NCBI RefSeq assembly: GCF_026914185.1
Contig: NC_070565.1
Coordinates: 4,278,001 to 4,342,000, forward strand
Reading direction: 5' to 3'
Source of the DNA: Puccinia triticina
Taxonomy: Eukaryota > Basidiomycota > Pucciniomycetes > Pucciniales > Pucciniaceae
Length of the DNA stretch: 64,000 nt
Shown: one piece after another, positions 44,602 through 54,849 of the stretch
How the letters are laid out: each line of letters begins with the position of its first letter
Position numbering within the stretch: position 1 is the stretch's first letter
Notes under the pieces: generated by a model
Told to the model about the DNA's origin: nothing
Seen by the model: only the letters and a program-made list of their open reading frames with translations
The model's database searches: none
Made by a program: the position numbers and the translations under genes

Positions 44602-45876
44602 TCATGGTGGGCTAGGGACTTTTCCAACGTCTTCGCCGGTTGGAGGTGTAACGATAACATCTTCAAAGTTCCCCCCGATACTCAGATAAGCGAACCACAA
44701 TATAAGAGTGAAGATAGCATGGAGTCCAAAGACTCCGATCAGCAAAATTCGTCCCGTTTTGGCAGGGGCTGCGGCGAGGACCGGGTAGAGATTTCGAACG
44801 AGGAAGCCGAGCGAGAGTCCGAATGCGCCGAGAGCCATGATACTTCGCAGGAATGGGAATGGCGGAATGGATAGTAAAGCAACCGGGATAAAGACCGTCA
44901 ATCCATAGCCGTACAAGTTGATGATTTCTGGGATCGTGCGTCCCTCCACTCCGGCCCAATACCTCATGGCCGCCCAAATGCACGCTGGAAGTGCAAGCGC
45001 ATAGACATATACTAGTCCAACTGCCAGGGAAAGTTTACTGAAATCGTAGTCGTATGATTGTGAGTGGAGGTAAGATGTCAAGGCACCAGAAAGTGAAGAT
45101 GCGAAAAAAAGGACAAATCTGTTATATTGATGAGATCAAATGTCAGCTGTTACGGGAAGTTTTAGTGAGTGGTAAATTTGTTTTTAAACGGGTATCGGCT
45201 TCTTACATCAATGTTGTTGGAAGCCAGAAAGGTCCTAAAGAATTGAGAAATTTCAGTATGCTAATGCTTGAAGCTGAAAAAATCAAATGATTTTGATTAA
45301 TACTCACCATACAAATCCGGTTGACCAGCCAGAACGACTTCGACGTAGTCGTCTTTAGGATACATCGTCCTCCAACAACGCTCTAGCACAGTCTTTGTTT
45401 CCTGTGTCCATTAATTTAGTTTTTTGGAGGAATTCAATCAGGATTGCAACAAGGGCTTCATAAATCAAGAATCAACTTTCAAAGATCGGGCACCGACCAC
45501 GTCAAAGTACGAACTGTATGCGTCTATACTAAACCAACTCTGTGATCCAGCCAGCCTCTGTTGCAGCTCGACGTCTGGATCATACACGTTTCCTCGGATA
45601 TTTCCTTGGCCAGGACGACCGGGGCCAGAGGGTGCATTTTGGGAAAAATCTTTCATGAAGAAGCGGAAGCTCGGTTAGTATATGATCGGAATAACCATCA
45701 AGAAGGCAGTCGAGTGCTAACCCTGGAATGTAAGATTGTCGGCCGGTACAGTTTTGGAGCTTTCTTCAGCATCGAACACTGTCACCGAACTGAAGGCGCA
45801 TTCAAAGTCAGTAAATGGCTCCCCGTGTGTGCTCCGATTCGGGTTTTCGATACACCTACCTATATGGATTCGCCAT
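44602..45876 (-). CDS. YIP1-family Golgi membrane protein (YIPF1/2 type), 291 aa
   Basis: YIP1-family proteins are five-span membrane proteins of the Golgi and ER that bind Rab/Ypt GTPases and act in vesicle transport. Six minus-strand exons join in frame: 45876-45860, 45789-45722, 45649-45498, 45401-45308, 45234-45207 and 45118-44602, with introns of 70-96 bp, mostly with strong GTGAGT/GTAAG donors. N-terminus MANPYSSVTVFDAEESSKTV is cytosolic and acidic, followed by a Gly/Pro linker (SGPGRPGQGNIRGNVYDPD) and SYFDV-ETKTVLERCWRTMYP, the typical sequence before the membrane domain. The membrane domain then shows GPFWLPTTLIFVLFFASSLS, SKLSLAVGLVYVYALALP, INLYGYGLTVFIPVALLSI and two more hydrophobic helices. 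Exons of 17 and 28 bp are tiny but required for the conserved protein. Choice between YIPF1/2 and another YIP subgroup is inferred from the N-terminal pattern. Confidence 0.88.
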
Positions 45877-45959
45877 CGATAAATATGGTAAGGGAAGATC
45901 GGGTCAGAAAATGTTGTAGGGTGGTGGCGTGTAATATGTGTCCATGCTAGCTTAACCAA

Positions 45960-46381
45960 GCCTCTCGAACGGAGGGTCCGGGGGACCCTGCCCGGAGGGC
46001 TCTCGGCAGGAGAGGCTTATGCCTAATGTCTGAAGTCTGGCAGGGAAAGGAAGGATATTCAACCCAACCACTAAATAATTATTTAAAAATCAGAAAAAAA
46101 ATTACAAAAAAACTGAATAGACAGTTTCATTGGCAGTGCTGATGTGCACCCTCACCCAAAATTTTGAGCAAAAAGCTCCAAAACTGATTGAAGGAATCTG
46201 TTTTGAAGGTCAAAGGAATCCTGAAGGAATTACATTGCTCTGAAGATCCATTTTTGGATTTTCTGATAATATGCACAATTGAACTACATGTGTAGGATCT
46301 ACCGGTGTAAGTCCCTCCTGACAGAGGCTTGCTTCGCGAGTTCAGCCTACCCCCCAGGAGCCCAAAGTCTCGAGGGACTTA
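45960..46381. other. intergenic with a small inverted GC-rich patch
   Basis: Around 45965-46020 lies an inverted pair (GCCTCTCGAACGGAGGGTCC ... GGGCTCTCGGCAGGAGAGGC). Otherwise nothing recognised. Confidence 0.35.
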
Positions 46382-47602
46382 GAGCATCTCCACCCGGGGA
46401 GGTAAAAGCGGGTTGCTAAAACCTCGGGATGGCAACTCAATTTTTGCATATAGCAACCCACGCGGCTCTGGCACACACCCGTGGTTGCTATAATCCAGAA
46501 GCACTCCAAGATGACCAAGTCATCAAATGGAGTTACAACAAACCTAATGAACAATTATGGTATTCAAAATTGCATATGTCACTGTTTACATAAAATCATA
46601 AAACCAATTTTGGCTGGGAGATGTCAGCGTGCATAAAACTTAAAGTGACATCTCCCAGCCAAAATTGCAGTTTATGATTTTATGTAAAAAAATCTTATGC
46701 AATTTTGAATACCATAAATACAGACAGTCACTGATCGGCAATAGCTTGCAAAGGTCCCTAGGACCGGTATAGCCGGTCATCGATGGCTTGCCAAGCTCTT
46801 GATGACTGGTATAGCCAGTTGTCAATGGCTTGCTGCAAAGCTCTCCATGACCGGAATACATCGCCAGTCATTGATAGCTTCCAAAGCTCGAGCTTTCAAG
46901 GCTCTCAATTGGTATAGCGAATTGAGAGAGCTCAATGACTGTATATCCAGTCATTGAGAGAGCTCTTGATGAACGGTATAGTCAGTCATCAAGAGCTCTC
47001 TCGATGAACGGTAGAGAACGCTCTCAATGACCGGTGTAGCCAGTCATTGAGAGAGCTCTTGTTGACAGGTATATACCAATTGAGAGAGCTCTTGATGACC
47101 AGTCATCAAGAGGGCTCTCAATGACCGGTATACCCAGTCATCAAGAGGGCTCTCAATGACCGGTATACCCAGTCATTGAGAGAGCTCTTGATCACCAGTA
47201 TAGCCAGTCATCAAGAGCTTGCAATATTCTCAATGGTTGGTTATATGTGTAGCCGGTCATCAATTGCTTTTGATGCTCTCAATGACCGGGCAGACAGTTA
47301 GCAGGACAGCCAGTCATCGATAGCTTGCAGTGCTTTCGATGACCAGTTTGGTGGAGGGTACATATTTGTAGTTGTTCTAGGGTAGGTGTAGACACTTCTG
47401 ATGGTGGGTAGGGAGGGGATGAGCTTGGGGAAGTTGCTATTGAGTTGCTAGTGGGTTGCCATACATAGCAACCCAATCAAGATTTTTAGCTCCCGAGCCA
47501 AAATAGAAACTTGTTTGGCACCCTGGGTGGGTGGTGTTTTTTGGGTTTGGGTTGGTAAACGCGGGATAGCAACCCAGTTTACCACCCCGGGTGGAGATGC
47601 TC
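46382..47602. mobile_element. 1.22 kb Harbinger-like element carrying a palindromic array, TSD TTA
   Basis: Inverted ends GAGCATCTCCACCCGGGG and CCCCGGGTGGAGATGCTC, with TTA on both sides (46379-46381 and 47603-47605). Subterminal GCGGGTTGCTA and TAGCAACCC words add to the inverted repeat; a further inverted pair TGAGACATCTCCCAGCC-like block sits near 46615-46660. The core at about 46735-47350 is a tandem palindrome array (GGTATAGCCGGTCATC, GAGAGCTCTTGATGACCGG). No coding capacity. Confidence 0.82.
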
Positions 47603-48110
47603 TTAGTTAAGTTTGCATCACTGAGAATTCACAAGGATTACAAGGTGAACCCGTGCAGCGGGCAGACCAGCGGCTCTGGGTCCACACGCCCATGTGCTCA
47701 CCACCAATTTGATCCGGGGTGTATCCATGGGATTACCTTGACAAATCCACAGAAGCCTTGGGCTTTCCATGGGCACAGCAAGGACCCCTTGTGCACTCTT
47801 AACAAAGTCCCTCTGCTGCAGGTGTGTGTCTTGCAAAGCAAGCCTCCAACATCGGCAAGACCTGGGGACAGCAGGCACAATGCCAGGCAAGTGATAAAGA
47901 GATGTGGAAGGATGAGTATCATTGCACATATCACCAGGGGGGAAAGTGTGGCACTCCCTGGAGAGTGCCAGACTGTATGTTCCTTTGAGAAGACTGTCTG
48001 ATTTCAAATGTGTGAGCATGTGGAATTCAGGCTTCAAATATGTTGACCTTATGTTCAACTCAGGCTGATGTTTGATCAACTCCATGGCAAACATGTTGGT
48101 ATTTGAGTTG
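47603..48110 (-). mobile_element. LTR relic with palindromic LTR terminus
   Basis: At 47949-47972 GTGTGGCACTCCCTGGAGAGTGCC is preceded by CACCAGGGGGGAAA; this is the minus-strand counterpart of the LTR start at 21864. To its left, 47863-47918 (CTGGGGACAGCAGGCACAAT, AGTGATAAAGAGATG) recurs at 50537-50588. The right side is cut by the array beginning at 48110. Confidence 0.5.
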
Positions 48111-49040
48111 AGGGTACCCCCACTTGATGCCTGGTACACCCTGGTATTCTACACTTCGTGGTGTGTTTCAGGAATCAAGTCAAGACCCCCTCCACTCAAT
48201 GAATGGGGTGTAAAGTCATTGAGTGGAGATTCCCTCCACTTGATGACTGTTGGACAACCATTGATTGGATGTTGTGTCCACTCAATGACCTTATCTAAAT
48301 TACCAGCCACCAAGTGGAGACATCCTCCACTCAATGACTGGTTTTTAATGTCATTGAGTGGAGGAATTCTCCACTCAATGACTGGTGTGTGTACTGGCTG
48401 TTGAGTGGAGGGGTTCCTTACTTGGTGGCTGGTTCTACCGGCCATTGAGTGGAGACACCCTCCACTTGATCACAGGTCACTAGGCTGGGAAAATCCCAGA
48501 TCAATGACCAGTACTGCATGTTGGTCATTGAGCCGGGCATCTCCCAGCTTTACGGACCATATGTACTGTACATAGCGCAGGGAAAGTACCAGCTTGATGG
48601 AGAGTATGTACTGTCCATCATGCTGCACTTTTCCAAGCTGAGTGGCCAGTGTAGACTGCCTACCGCGCTTGGAAAGGCTGACTAGATGAACAGCATGTGC
48701 TGGTCATTGGGATAGGGCTTCTCACTGGAGGACCAGTATGTACTGGTCATTGGATTTGAGCTTGGAGAGGCTCAGATCAATGACCAGGGCATGATGCCTG
48801 TCAAGCGCGGCCTCTCCGAACTCAATGGCCAGTTTGTGTTGGCCATCCAGTCGGAGAAGCCCTAGTACAATGACCAGAACCTATTGGTCATTGATCTGGG
48901 CCTTTCTGAGCTTGGTGGGCAGTCTATACTGTCCACCAAGCTCGGAAAATCCAAGCTGAATGAACAGTATTCAGTGTACCATTCATGAGTTTTTGGCTTT
49001 CCCAGCTCAATAACCATCAAACCAGGGTCTTTGAGCCCGT
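48110..49040. repeat. palindromic satellite array (CACTCAATGA type)
   Basis: Alternating TCATTGAGTGGAG and CTCCACTCAATGA words around short spacers at 48180-48470, grading into GGTCATTGAGCC/GGCTTGATGGACAGT and ATTGGTCATTGATCTGGG units to 49040. Flanking transposon ends were not identified. A hairpin of the conserved module follows at 49059. Confidence 0.7.
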
Positions 49041-49058
49041 GTAAACAAGCAACTCGCC

Positions 49059-49102
49059 AATTTCAACCCTGATGTTTGGCCAAACATGACGGTGGACATA
49101 GC
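49059..49102. repeat. diverged copy of the conserved 40 bp palindrome module
   Basis: CAACCCTGATGTTTGGCCAA, ACATGACGGTGGACA. Same GGCCAA-centred hairpin as 20714-20753, placed at the end of the 48110-49040 array. Confidence 0.7.
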
Positions 49103-49221
49103 AAGAAAAAAAACACCCTCTCCGGGGACACCTGAGGATACAGAGCTGATTCCTGTTGCCCCACTGCCACCATAGTTGACTTGTGCCCAGCTTGAAACTC
49201 CCGGAACACAAGTTTTTTTTG

Positions 49222-49359
49222 GTGATTTGCAACACATATGAACACCATTTTTGTCACTCCAAAATGATGATGATTTTGATTGTTCTGGAGGTGATTTGCA
49301 ACACATATGAACAACATTTTTGTCACTCCAAAATGATGATCATTTTGATTGTTCTGGAT
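49222..49359 (+). repeat. 69 bp tandem duplication
   Basis: Two copies beginning GTGATTTGCAACACATATGA at 49222 and 49291, differing at a few positions. Confidence 0.9.
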
Positions 49360-49379
49360 ACAGCAGGTCAAAAGAGCAT

Positions 49380-49880
49380 CATTCTTATATTACACCTGGT
49401 GCTAATAATTACCATGTGATAAGAGCAATAAGCCCCATTTTGTTGTACAATGGACATGGACATAATGGTAGGTGTGATGAAGGCATGCTACCTGGAGGAA
49501 AAAATTGCCCAAAACAGTCAGGGACAAGGTGTGAAGATGATCAATCTACAAGAAAAATGGTATGACCCATGCTGAGATGTGTGTGGACATTTCAGAATTT
49601 AATTTTCACCTCAGAGTTCTCAGACCAGCTGTTGAAATTTTTCTCCTACTGTTTCCAGGATCATCAAAATATTGATGCACCTGTTGATATCCACCAATCT
49701 TCCCTCTTCCCCCTGTGAAGCTTATTAATTTTAACCTCTAGCTGATGCATTTTTCAGTCAGATGGAGGTCAAGTGAGGGAAAATTGTGCAATGTGTATTC
49801 ACATACAAAAGGTCCATCCAAATGAACAGCTGACAGCATGGCAAACTTCAGCCTGCATAAGTGGACCATCACTTGGTAAA
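49380..49880 (+). other. possible exons of an unidentified gene
   Basis: 49400-49558 reads VIRAISPILLYNGHGHNGRC, LPGGKNCPKQSGTRCEDDQS up to a possible donor. 49760-49875 after a CAG acceptor reads GGQVRENCAMCIHIQKVHPN, EQLTAWQTSACISGPSL up to a GTAAAC donor. Cys-rich and coding-like, but phases are not proven, no start is seen and no family is recognised. 49881-50437 beyond holds nothing recognised. Confidence 0.3.
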
Positions 49881-50437
49881 CATGTTTGGTGAAAAGGCCT
49901 CTTTGATTGTTCACATTTCATATTACAGGGAGGGAAGACAGGTTACAGAGGTTTTCCCGGCTTTGACACTGTGTGATACTCAAAAAAGATAAATTTAATT
50001 TTACATAACTTTCCTCCCAATTGATGAAGGGAACAGGCATGGCAGAAATATCCCAAAAGGATTAACCTACCAGTTAGCTGAGCCTTTGCTATATTTTACA
50101 GCTATCTTTTATTATGTGATTTTATGTGAGTTTTGATTGAAAAAAATCAGCCCTGAAAAATCTTCCTTGTTACTTGGTCAAGGATATCTTTGAGCATCAG
50201 GATAGTTACATTCTTGGCAAAACATGTTGTGAATTGAAGCTCAAATCCAGGATTTTGTTTGATATGAATCAAACAGAAAATTTCAACTAAGATATTTCCA
50301 TGTGTTGGAATTGAGTTACAGATCATGCCGCAACTACTTCACCTACAGTCACACATCTGTTGGGAAGAAAGTTGAACAAAGAGTTGCAACTCACATCTAA
50401 CTCACATCAGACCATTTGAATGACAGAATTACGGCCT

Positions 50438-50640
50438 GGCACTCTCCAGAGAGTGCCACACTTTCCCGCCTGGTGTATGAGTGAGAAAAAAAAGGAGAAA
50501 TCAGAGATGAAAAGAAAAGAAAAGACTACAGTACCTGGGGACAGCAGGCACAATGCCTGGCGAGTGATAAAGAGATGCGGAAGGATGAGGAAAAGTCCTT
50601 CCACACCCGCTGCCTCAGGTATACAATGTGACTTGTGAAA
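50438..50640 (+). mobile_element. LTR relic with palindromic terminus
   Basis: CTGGCACTCTCCAGAGAGTG palindrome at 50438-50462, then TTTCCCGCCTGGTG as at other LTR starts, then at 50537 the CTGGGGACAGCAGGCACAAT block also found at 47863. Sequence to 51325 has no recognised gene. Confidence 0.45.
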
Positions 50641-51382
50641 TGGGAGGAACAAACTGTGACATGTGTAAAGCAGACAGTAGCAAAAGCAGGAAAACAAAGA
50701 GAATAAATCCTAGATGGATACCTCAACAGCGGGTGGAGCTGGGGTGGAGGTGTTGGTGAGAGACTGACTGGCGGGGGCTAGACAGAGGATGTGGGAGGTC
50801 AAGCGTTGGAGAGGATCAGAGCCTGGGACAATGATGTGCAGCAAATCAGGCAGAGATTACAGAATAGTGCAGGAAAGTGTTGGATCTGCGTAATCGGGTG
50901 TGAACAGAGAAGCGGGTGGAGGTTCACAGATTCTCTTCTCTTTTCTTTTTCCTATAATCTCACTTACTACTCAGGACGGTACTTACAATATACAGACATA
51001 CAAGAGTATTAGAAGAGTTTTACGTGAACTTACCTTTTGCTTACGGGATTGCTATTGCGGACTTGTGCCTGCAAAGTGCAGAGCTTTACCACCTGCGGAT
51101 TATTGCGCTACAGATCAGGCTCATTTGGAGTGCTGAAGGCTAGCAGAAAGTAGCATTGCGGAGCCAAGACATCAAAAATCACTCAGCCTGGACACAGATA
51201 TCTGTGAAGAAGGCAGGAAGGGTTAATTTCTACCCAATAACTAACCTTTCTTCTCACAAGTGGGGGTCTGGCTGGTAACCCAACTTTGAGTCGTTATTGG
51301 TGACTCAGGAACTACATACCTGCGGTGTAAGAATTGAGAGTGGTTCTGAAGCCCTTTTGCTGAATGGAGAAGGGTATGATGG

Positions 51383-52253
51383 TAGAGATGGCAAACGGGT
51401 ACCCGCGCGGCGGTACCCGGCACCCGCCGGCGGGTACTCATCAGGGTCGCGGGTACCGCCGCCGCGGGTGCCAAGTACGGGTACGGGTGTTGGTTTTTGT
51501 GTGATTTTTAGGCGGGTACCCGGGTACCGCCGCTTGATACCCGCCAATACTGCTACCTATTTTTCGCTGTGTATGTCCCCGACCCCCTTCTGGACTTGTC
51601 TCCTGCAAGTCCTGTGTGATATCCCCGGCTGCAGCGCCACCAGCTCACCCACCAGCCCGCCAAGAGGGATTCCTCTCGGCGAGCAGGTATACACACACCA
51701 GCTCGCCAAGAGTTCGGAGAGCTGGTGTACACACACCAGCTCGCCGAGATGTTGGAGAGCTGGTGTACACACAACAGCTCGCCAAGAGTTCGGAGAGCTG
51801 GTGTACACGCACCATGACCGGCTCGCCGAGAGGGATTCCTCTTGGCGAGCACTGGTATACACACACCAGCTCGCCGAGAGGCATTCCTCTTGGCGAGCTG
51901 GTGAGAGGGATTCCTCTTGGCGAGCAGGTATACACCCACCAGCTCGCCAAGAGGAATGCCTCTCGGCGAGCTGGTGTGTGTATACCAGTGCTCGCCGAGA
52001 GGAATCTCTCTCGGCGAGCAGGTATAAATCCTCTCTCAGCGGCAGGTATACTGATACCAGCTCGCAGAAGCCCAAGAGGGATCCCTCTTGGCGAGCAGGC
52101 ACATATCTACAAAAAACAACTTGGTACCCGCCAGAAAGACCCGGGTTCCGCCGCCGCAGGTGCCAAGTACGGGTACGGGTATCTGTTTTGGGCCAAAAAA
52201 GCAGGCGGTACCTGGACACGCGGCGGGTACCCGGGTACCAATTGCCATCTCTA
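51383..52253. mobile_element. 871 bp hAT-type element with palindromic core, TSD TATGATGG
   Basis: Ends TAGAGATGGCAAACGGGTAC and GGGTACCAATTGCCATCTCT followed by A. TATGATGG occurs at 51375-51382 and 52254-52261, restoring the LTR reading ...GGTATGATGGAGGTGC when removed. Subterminal 150 bp on each side are dense in GGTACCCG/CGGGTACC. The core at about 51640-52080 is a palindromic array of CAGCTCGCC(A/G)AGAG and TCTTGGCGAGCTGGTG with TGTACACACACC spacers. Noncoding. Its ends match those of the hAT transposon at 1-956, which is a candidate source of transposase. Confidence 0.9.
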
Positions 52254-52517
52254 TATGATGGAGGTGCAAACTCTGCCCTTCTATAATATCAGATAACAAG
52301 ACACACCAAGCTAAGCTTGGCAAGTTTTAATCAAGTGATAGGTCTGGTCTGGTTCCAGATGAAGTTGTTCAATGACAGGTAGGTGAAAGATGTGAGGGTT
52401 TATGATGAGGGAAAAGGGTGGAAGTTGACTTGATGTTTCTGCTGGGGGTTGAACACAGGTCCTCAAGAGGGTGATATGACAATTTGAGAAGAGTGCCTAG
52501 GCTGAGAAGGGTATATG

Positions 52518-52584
52518 TCTCCGCTGGGAGTTGAACCAGGAACTGGGTAACTCATGACAGGCATGTGATATGTCAACCAAGAGA
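52518..52584 (-). other. tRNA-Asp-like segment inside an LTR
   Basis: 67 nt on the minus strand. Reads TCTCTTGG..., CATGCCTGTCATG (anticodon-arm-like, loop with GTC), CCTGGTTCAACTCCCAG (T-arm / B box) and GCGGAGA. It fits a decayed tRNA-Asp(GTC) gene: the D arm is poor and the acceptor stem pairs at about four of seven positions. A near-identical copy is at 55661-55727. Confidence 0.45.
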
Positions 52585-52674
52585 TATGAGAGTATGAGAA
52601 TATGAGAGTGATCTTGGTGGTTATTGCAGATATGACACCAGGGGGGAATCTGTCGCACTCTCCAGAGAGTGCCA

Positions 52675-53295
52675 GATGGTAATTTTATCATGCTTCCTGT
52701 CTGAAGTCAGTTCAATGTCAAATTGCAAGTAAAAGAAATTTGTTCCAAAATCATTGCTAACTTGAGTCACATTTGTGATGGATTGATCTGCAAGTCAGTA
52801 TGAACTCAGCCATACCACCTGATGAAAGCATGTTGACCTGCAGTGTATACTCATATACTCCTCACATGTGCTTCTGTTTACCTGATAATCCTTCCCAAGC
52901 ATATTGAGAATTTACCCCCCAGTTTCTCTCCATTGTACATCCTTTACAAGGTAGGAGTGATACATTTCTGTCACCATGTGAGCAAATTCTCAGAAGTCAA
53001 ACCCAGGTTTTTCCACCCTCACTTTGGAGCATCATGCCATCCAGAATTTACTACTTCACTGAATGCATGTTGCTGGTAAACTTTGTGTTGGCTTGTAAAG
53101 CACACACATACTACGGACTTCACAAAGATTTCATATATTTCACTCATTCATCCTCCACTGCATACTTAGGCAGATCTGTCACCTCCTCCATCTAGCTCAG
53201 CAGAGAATTTAACACCTTTCTCCCTCTGCCAACACTAGGTCAGCCTTGATTTCTATTAAGTTTGCTTCCCTCTCTTCCTAGTTGTAGAAAATACT
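52675..53295. other. retrotransposon-flanking sequence, no gene seen
   Basis: Starts with GATGGTAATTTTATC, the position of the internal region next to the LTR. No open frame with a recognisable domain. Confidence 0.35.
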
Positions 53296-54084
53296 ATCAC
53301 AGGAGTAATGGGAATTGGAGGGAGTTACAACTACCCTCCATGACTGGTACAGTTGGTCATAGAATGGTGTTGAATATCTGCTTGATGACCAGCTTTGCCA
53401 GTCACCAGGAGGAGTTGTAACTCTCCTCAATGAACAGTACTGCCTGGCCATTGATTGAACTCACCACTCCGCTCAATGACCAGCGTTACCGGTTGTCAGA
53501 AGGAGTCACAACTCCCCTTGATGACCGGTACTGGTGGTCATTGAAGGGAGGGACAACTCCTCACAATGACCAGTCAGTACAGGTCATCGAGGGCAGTAAC
53601 TTGCCTCAACAACCGGTCAAACTGGTCATCAAGCGGAGTTCTAACTCCCTTTGATGACCAGCTATACCAGTCACTGAGGGGAGTTGTAACTCCCCCCAAT
53701 GACCGGTACTGACTGGTCATCGAAGGGAGTTGCAACTCCTGCCAATGACCAGGACAGCTTGGTCATTGATGTGGAGTTGTAACTCGCTTCGATATCCACC
53801 TGTACCGGTCATTGAGGCAAGTTGTAACACCCTCAATTGCCAGTCAGTACTGGTCATCAGGGGGAATTACAACTCCTGCCAACGACCGGTACAGCTGGGT
53901 CATCAAGGGCAGTTACGACTCCCCTCAATGACCAAAACAGGTGGTGATCGAAGGGAGTCAGACCTCCGCATTGATGACCCAGCTGTACTGGTCATTGAGG
54001 GGATGGAGCTCTCCTCAATGACCCGTACAGCTTGTCATCGAGAGGAGATACAGCTCCGCTCGACGACCTGCACGTTGCAGGGGA

Positions 54085-54123
54085 CTGTCCACCCTGACGT
54101 TCGGCCAAACGTGGGGGTGGACA
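54085..54123. repeat. conserved 40 bp palindrome module
   Basis: CTGTCCACCCTGACG, TTCGGCCAAA, CGTGGGGGTGGACA, then TGTCACACAAGTGACAG. Preceded by CCTGCACGTTGCAGG, a smaller hairpin. Matches 20714-20753 at almost every base. Confidence 0.85.
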
Positions 54124-54237
54124 TGTCACACAAGTGACAGTCCATCACCACCCAGGTGATGTAACTCTCCTTAATGACCGCTACAGCTGGTCATCAAGAG
54201 TAGACACAACTCCCCTCATTGACCTGTACTTTGCAGG

Positions 54238-54300
54238 TGACTTTCCACACTGATGTCTGGCCAAACATCATGGCAGAAATGTCACAAGATTGACAGTCCA
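54238..54300. repeat. diverged copy of the palindrome module
   Basis: TGACTTTCCACACTGATGTC, TGGCCAAACATCATGGCAGA, then ATGTCACAAGATTGACAG. Preceded by CCTGTACTTTGCAGG, as in the copy at 54085. Confidence 0.75.
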
Positions 54301-54429
54301 CCTGTATACCAGCCCAACAAGAGGAATTCCCTCTTGGCAGGTGGCATACATATATCAGCTTGCCAAGAGGGATCACTCTCAGCGGGCTAGTATAGGTATA
54401 TGACAGCCCGCCAAGGGGGATTTGAGATT

Positions 54430-54849
54430 TCATCATGGGGATTTTATTGAATCTTGTGCTTTATGAGGTTCAATCAAACCTCCATGAAATTAAACCCTAT
54501 GCACTGGAACAGGCTGAATTTACAACTCAGTCTACTGCTGCACTTATCTGGCTAAAATTTAATGGGATCTGCCTTGATAGTATCCTCTAGCAGAATCACG
54601 GGTTTCCAATACCCAAGCTGTGAGAGTAGCCCATGATGTGCGCCCAGAGCCAAATAAGCTTTCAAATATGATTCAAGTTGAGTTGCACTGGAGTCATGAA
54701 TGGGTCAAGGTGAAAGTCTATTTTTACACCGTATTGAGTTACAGATGATATCAGCTTTATTTGGACACAACATGTACCTTGGCAAAGCTTGAATTGCAAA
54801 AAATACACAGCTGAAATCTAGCAGGGTTCCAGAAAGAAATTATGGTCCG
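54430..54849 (+). mobile_element. LTR-retrotransposon 3' internal relic
   Basis: Third copy of the noncoding stretch seen at 10900-12023 and 21180-21863, running into the LTR start at 54850. Confidence 0.55.

Larger units (their letters stand above)
51326..52674 (-). mobile_element. Gypsy-like LTR, minus orientation, split by a hAT element
   Basis: On the plus strand it starts TGTAAGAATTGAGAG (LTR 3' end) and finishes with the TGTCGCACTCTCCAGAGAGT palindrome near 52648-52674. Between are words matching 12598-12720 (GAATGG(A/T)GAAGGG, TAACAAGAC, CCAAGCTAAGCTTGGCAAG). An 871 bp hAT-type element is nested at 51383-52253, and a tRNA-like segment lies at 52518-52584. Confidence 0.65.
53296..54425. 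repeat. palindromic satellite array (GGTCATC/GGAGTT type)
   Basis: About 20 units of GTCATCGAGGGGAGTTGTAA, CTCCCCTCAATGACCGGTAC with many substitutions, the same type as 20270-20700. Two conserved hairpin modules interrupt it (54085-54123, 54238-54300). From 54300 to 54420 units switch to a CCAAGAGG(A/G)ATTCCCTCTTGGC type, resembling the core of the element at 51383-52253. Confidence 0.78.

Noticed and set aside
51297..52296. 329-codon plus-strand frame with repeated HQLAERHSSWRA-type peptide
   Set aside because: It runs through the LTR, the hAT ends and the palindromic core; opposite-strand frames are equally long, so it is a repeat artefact.
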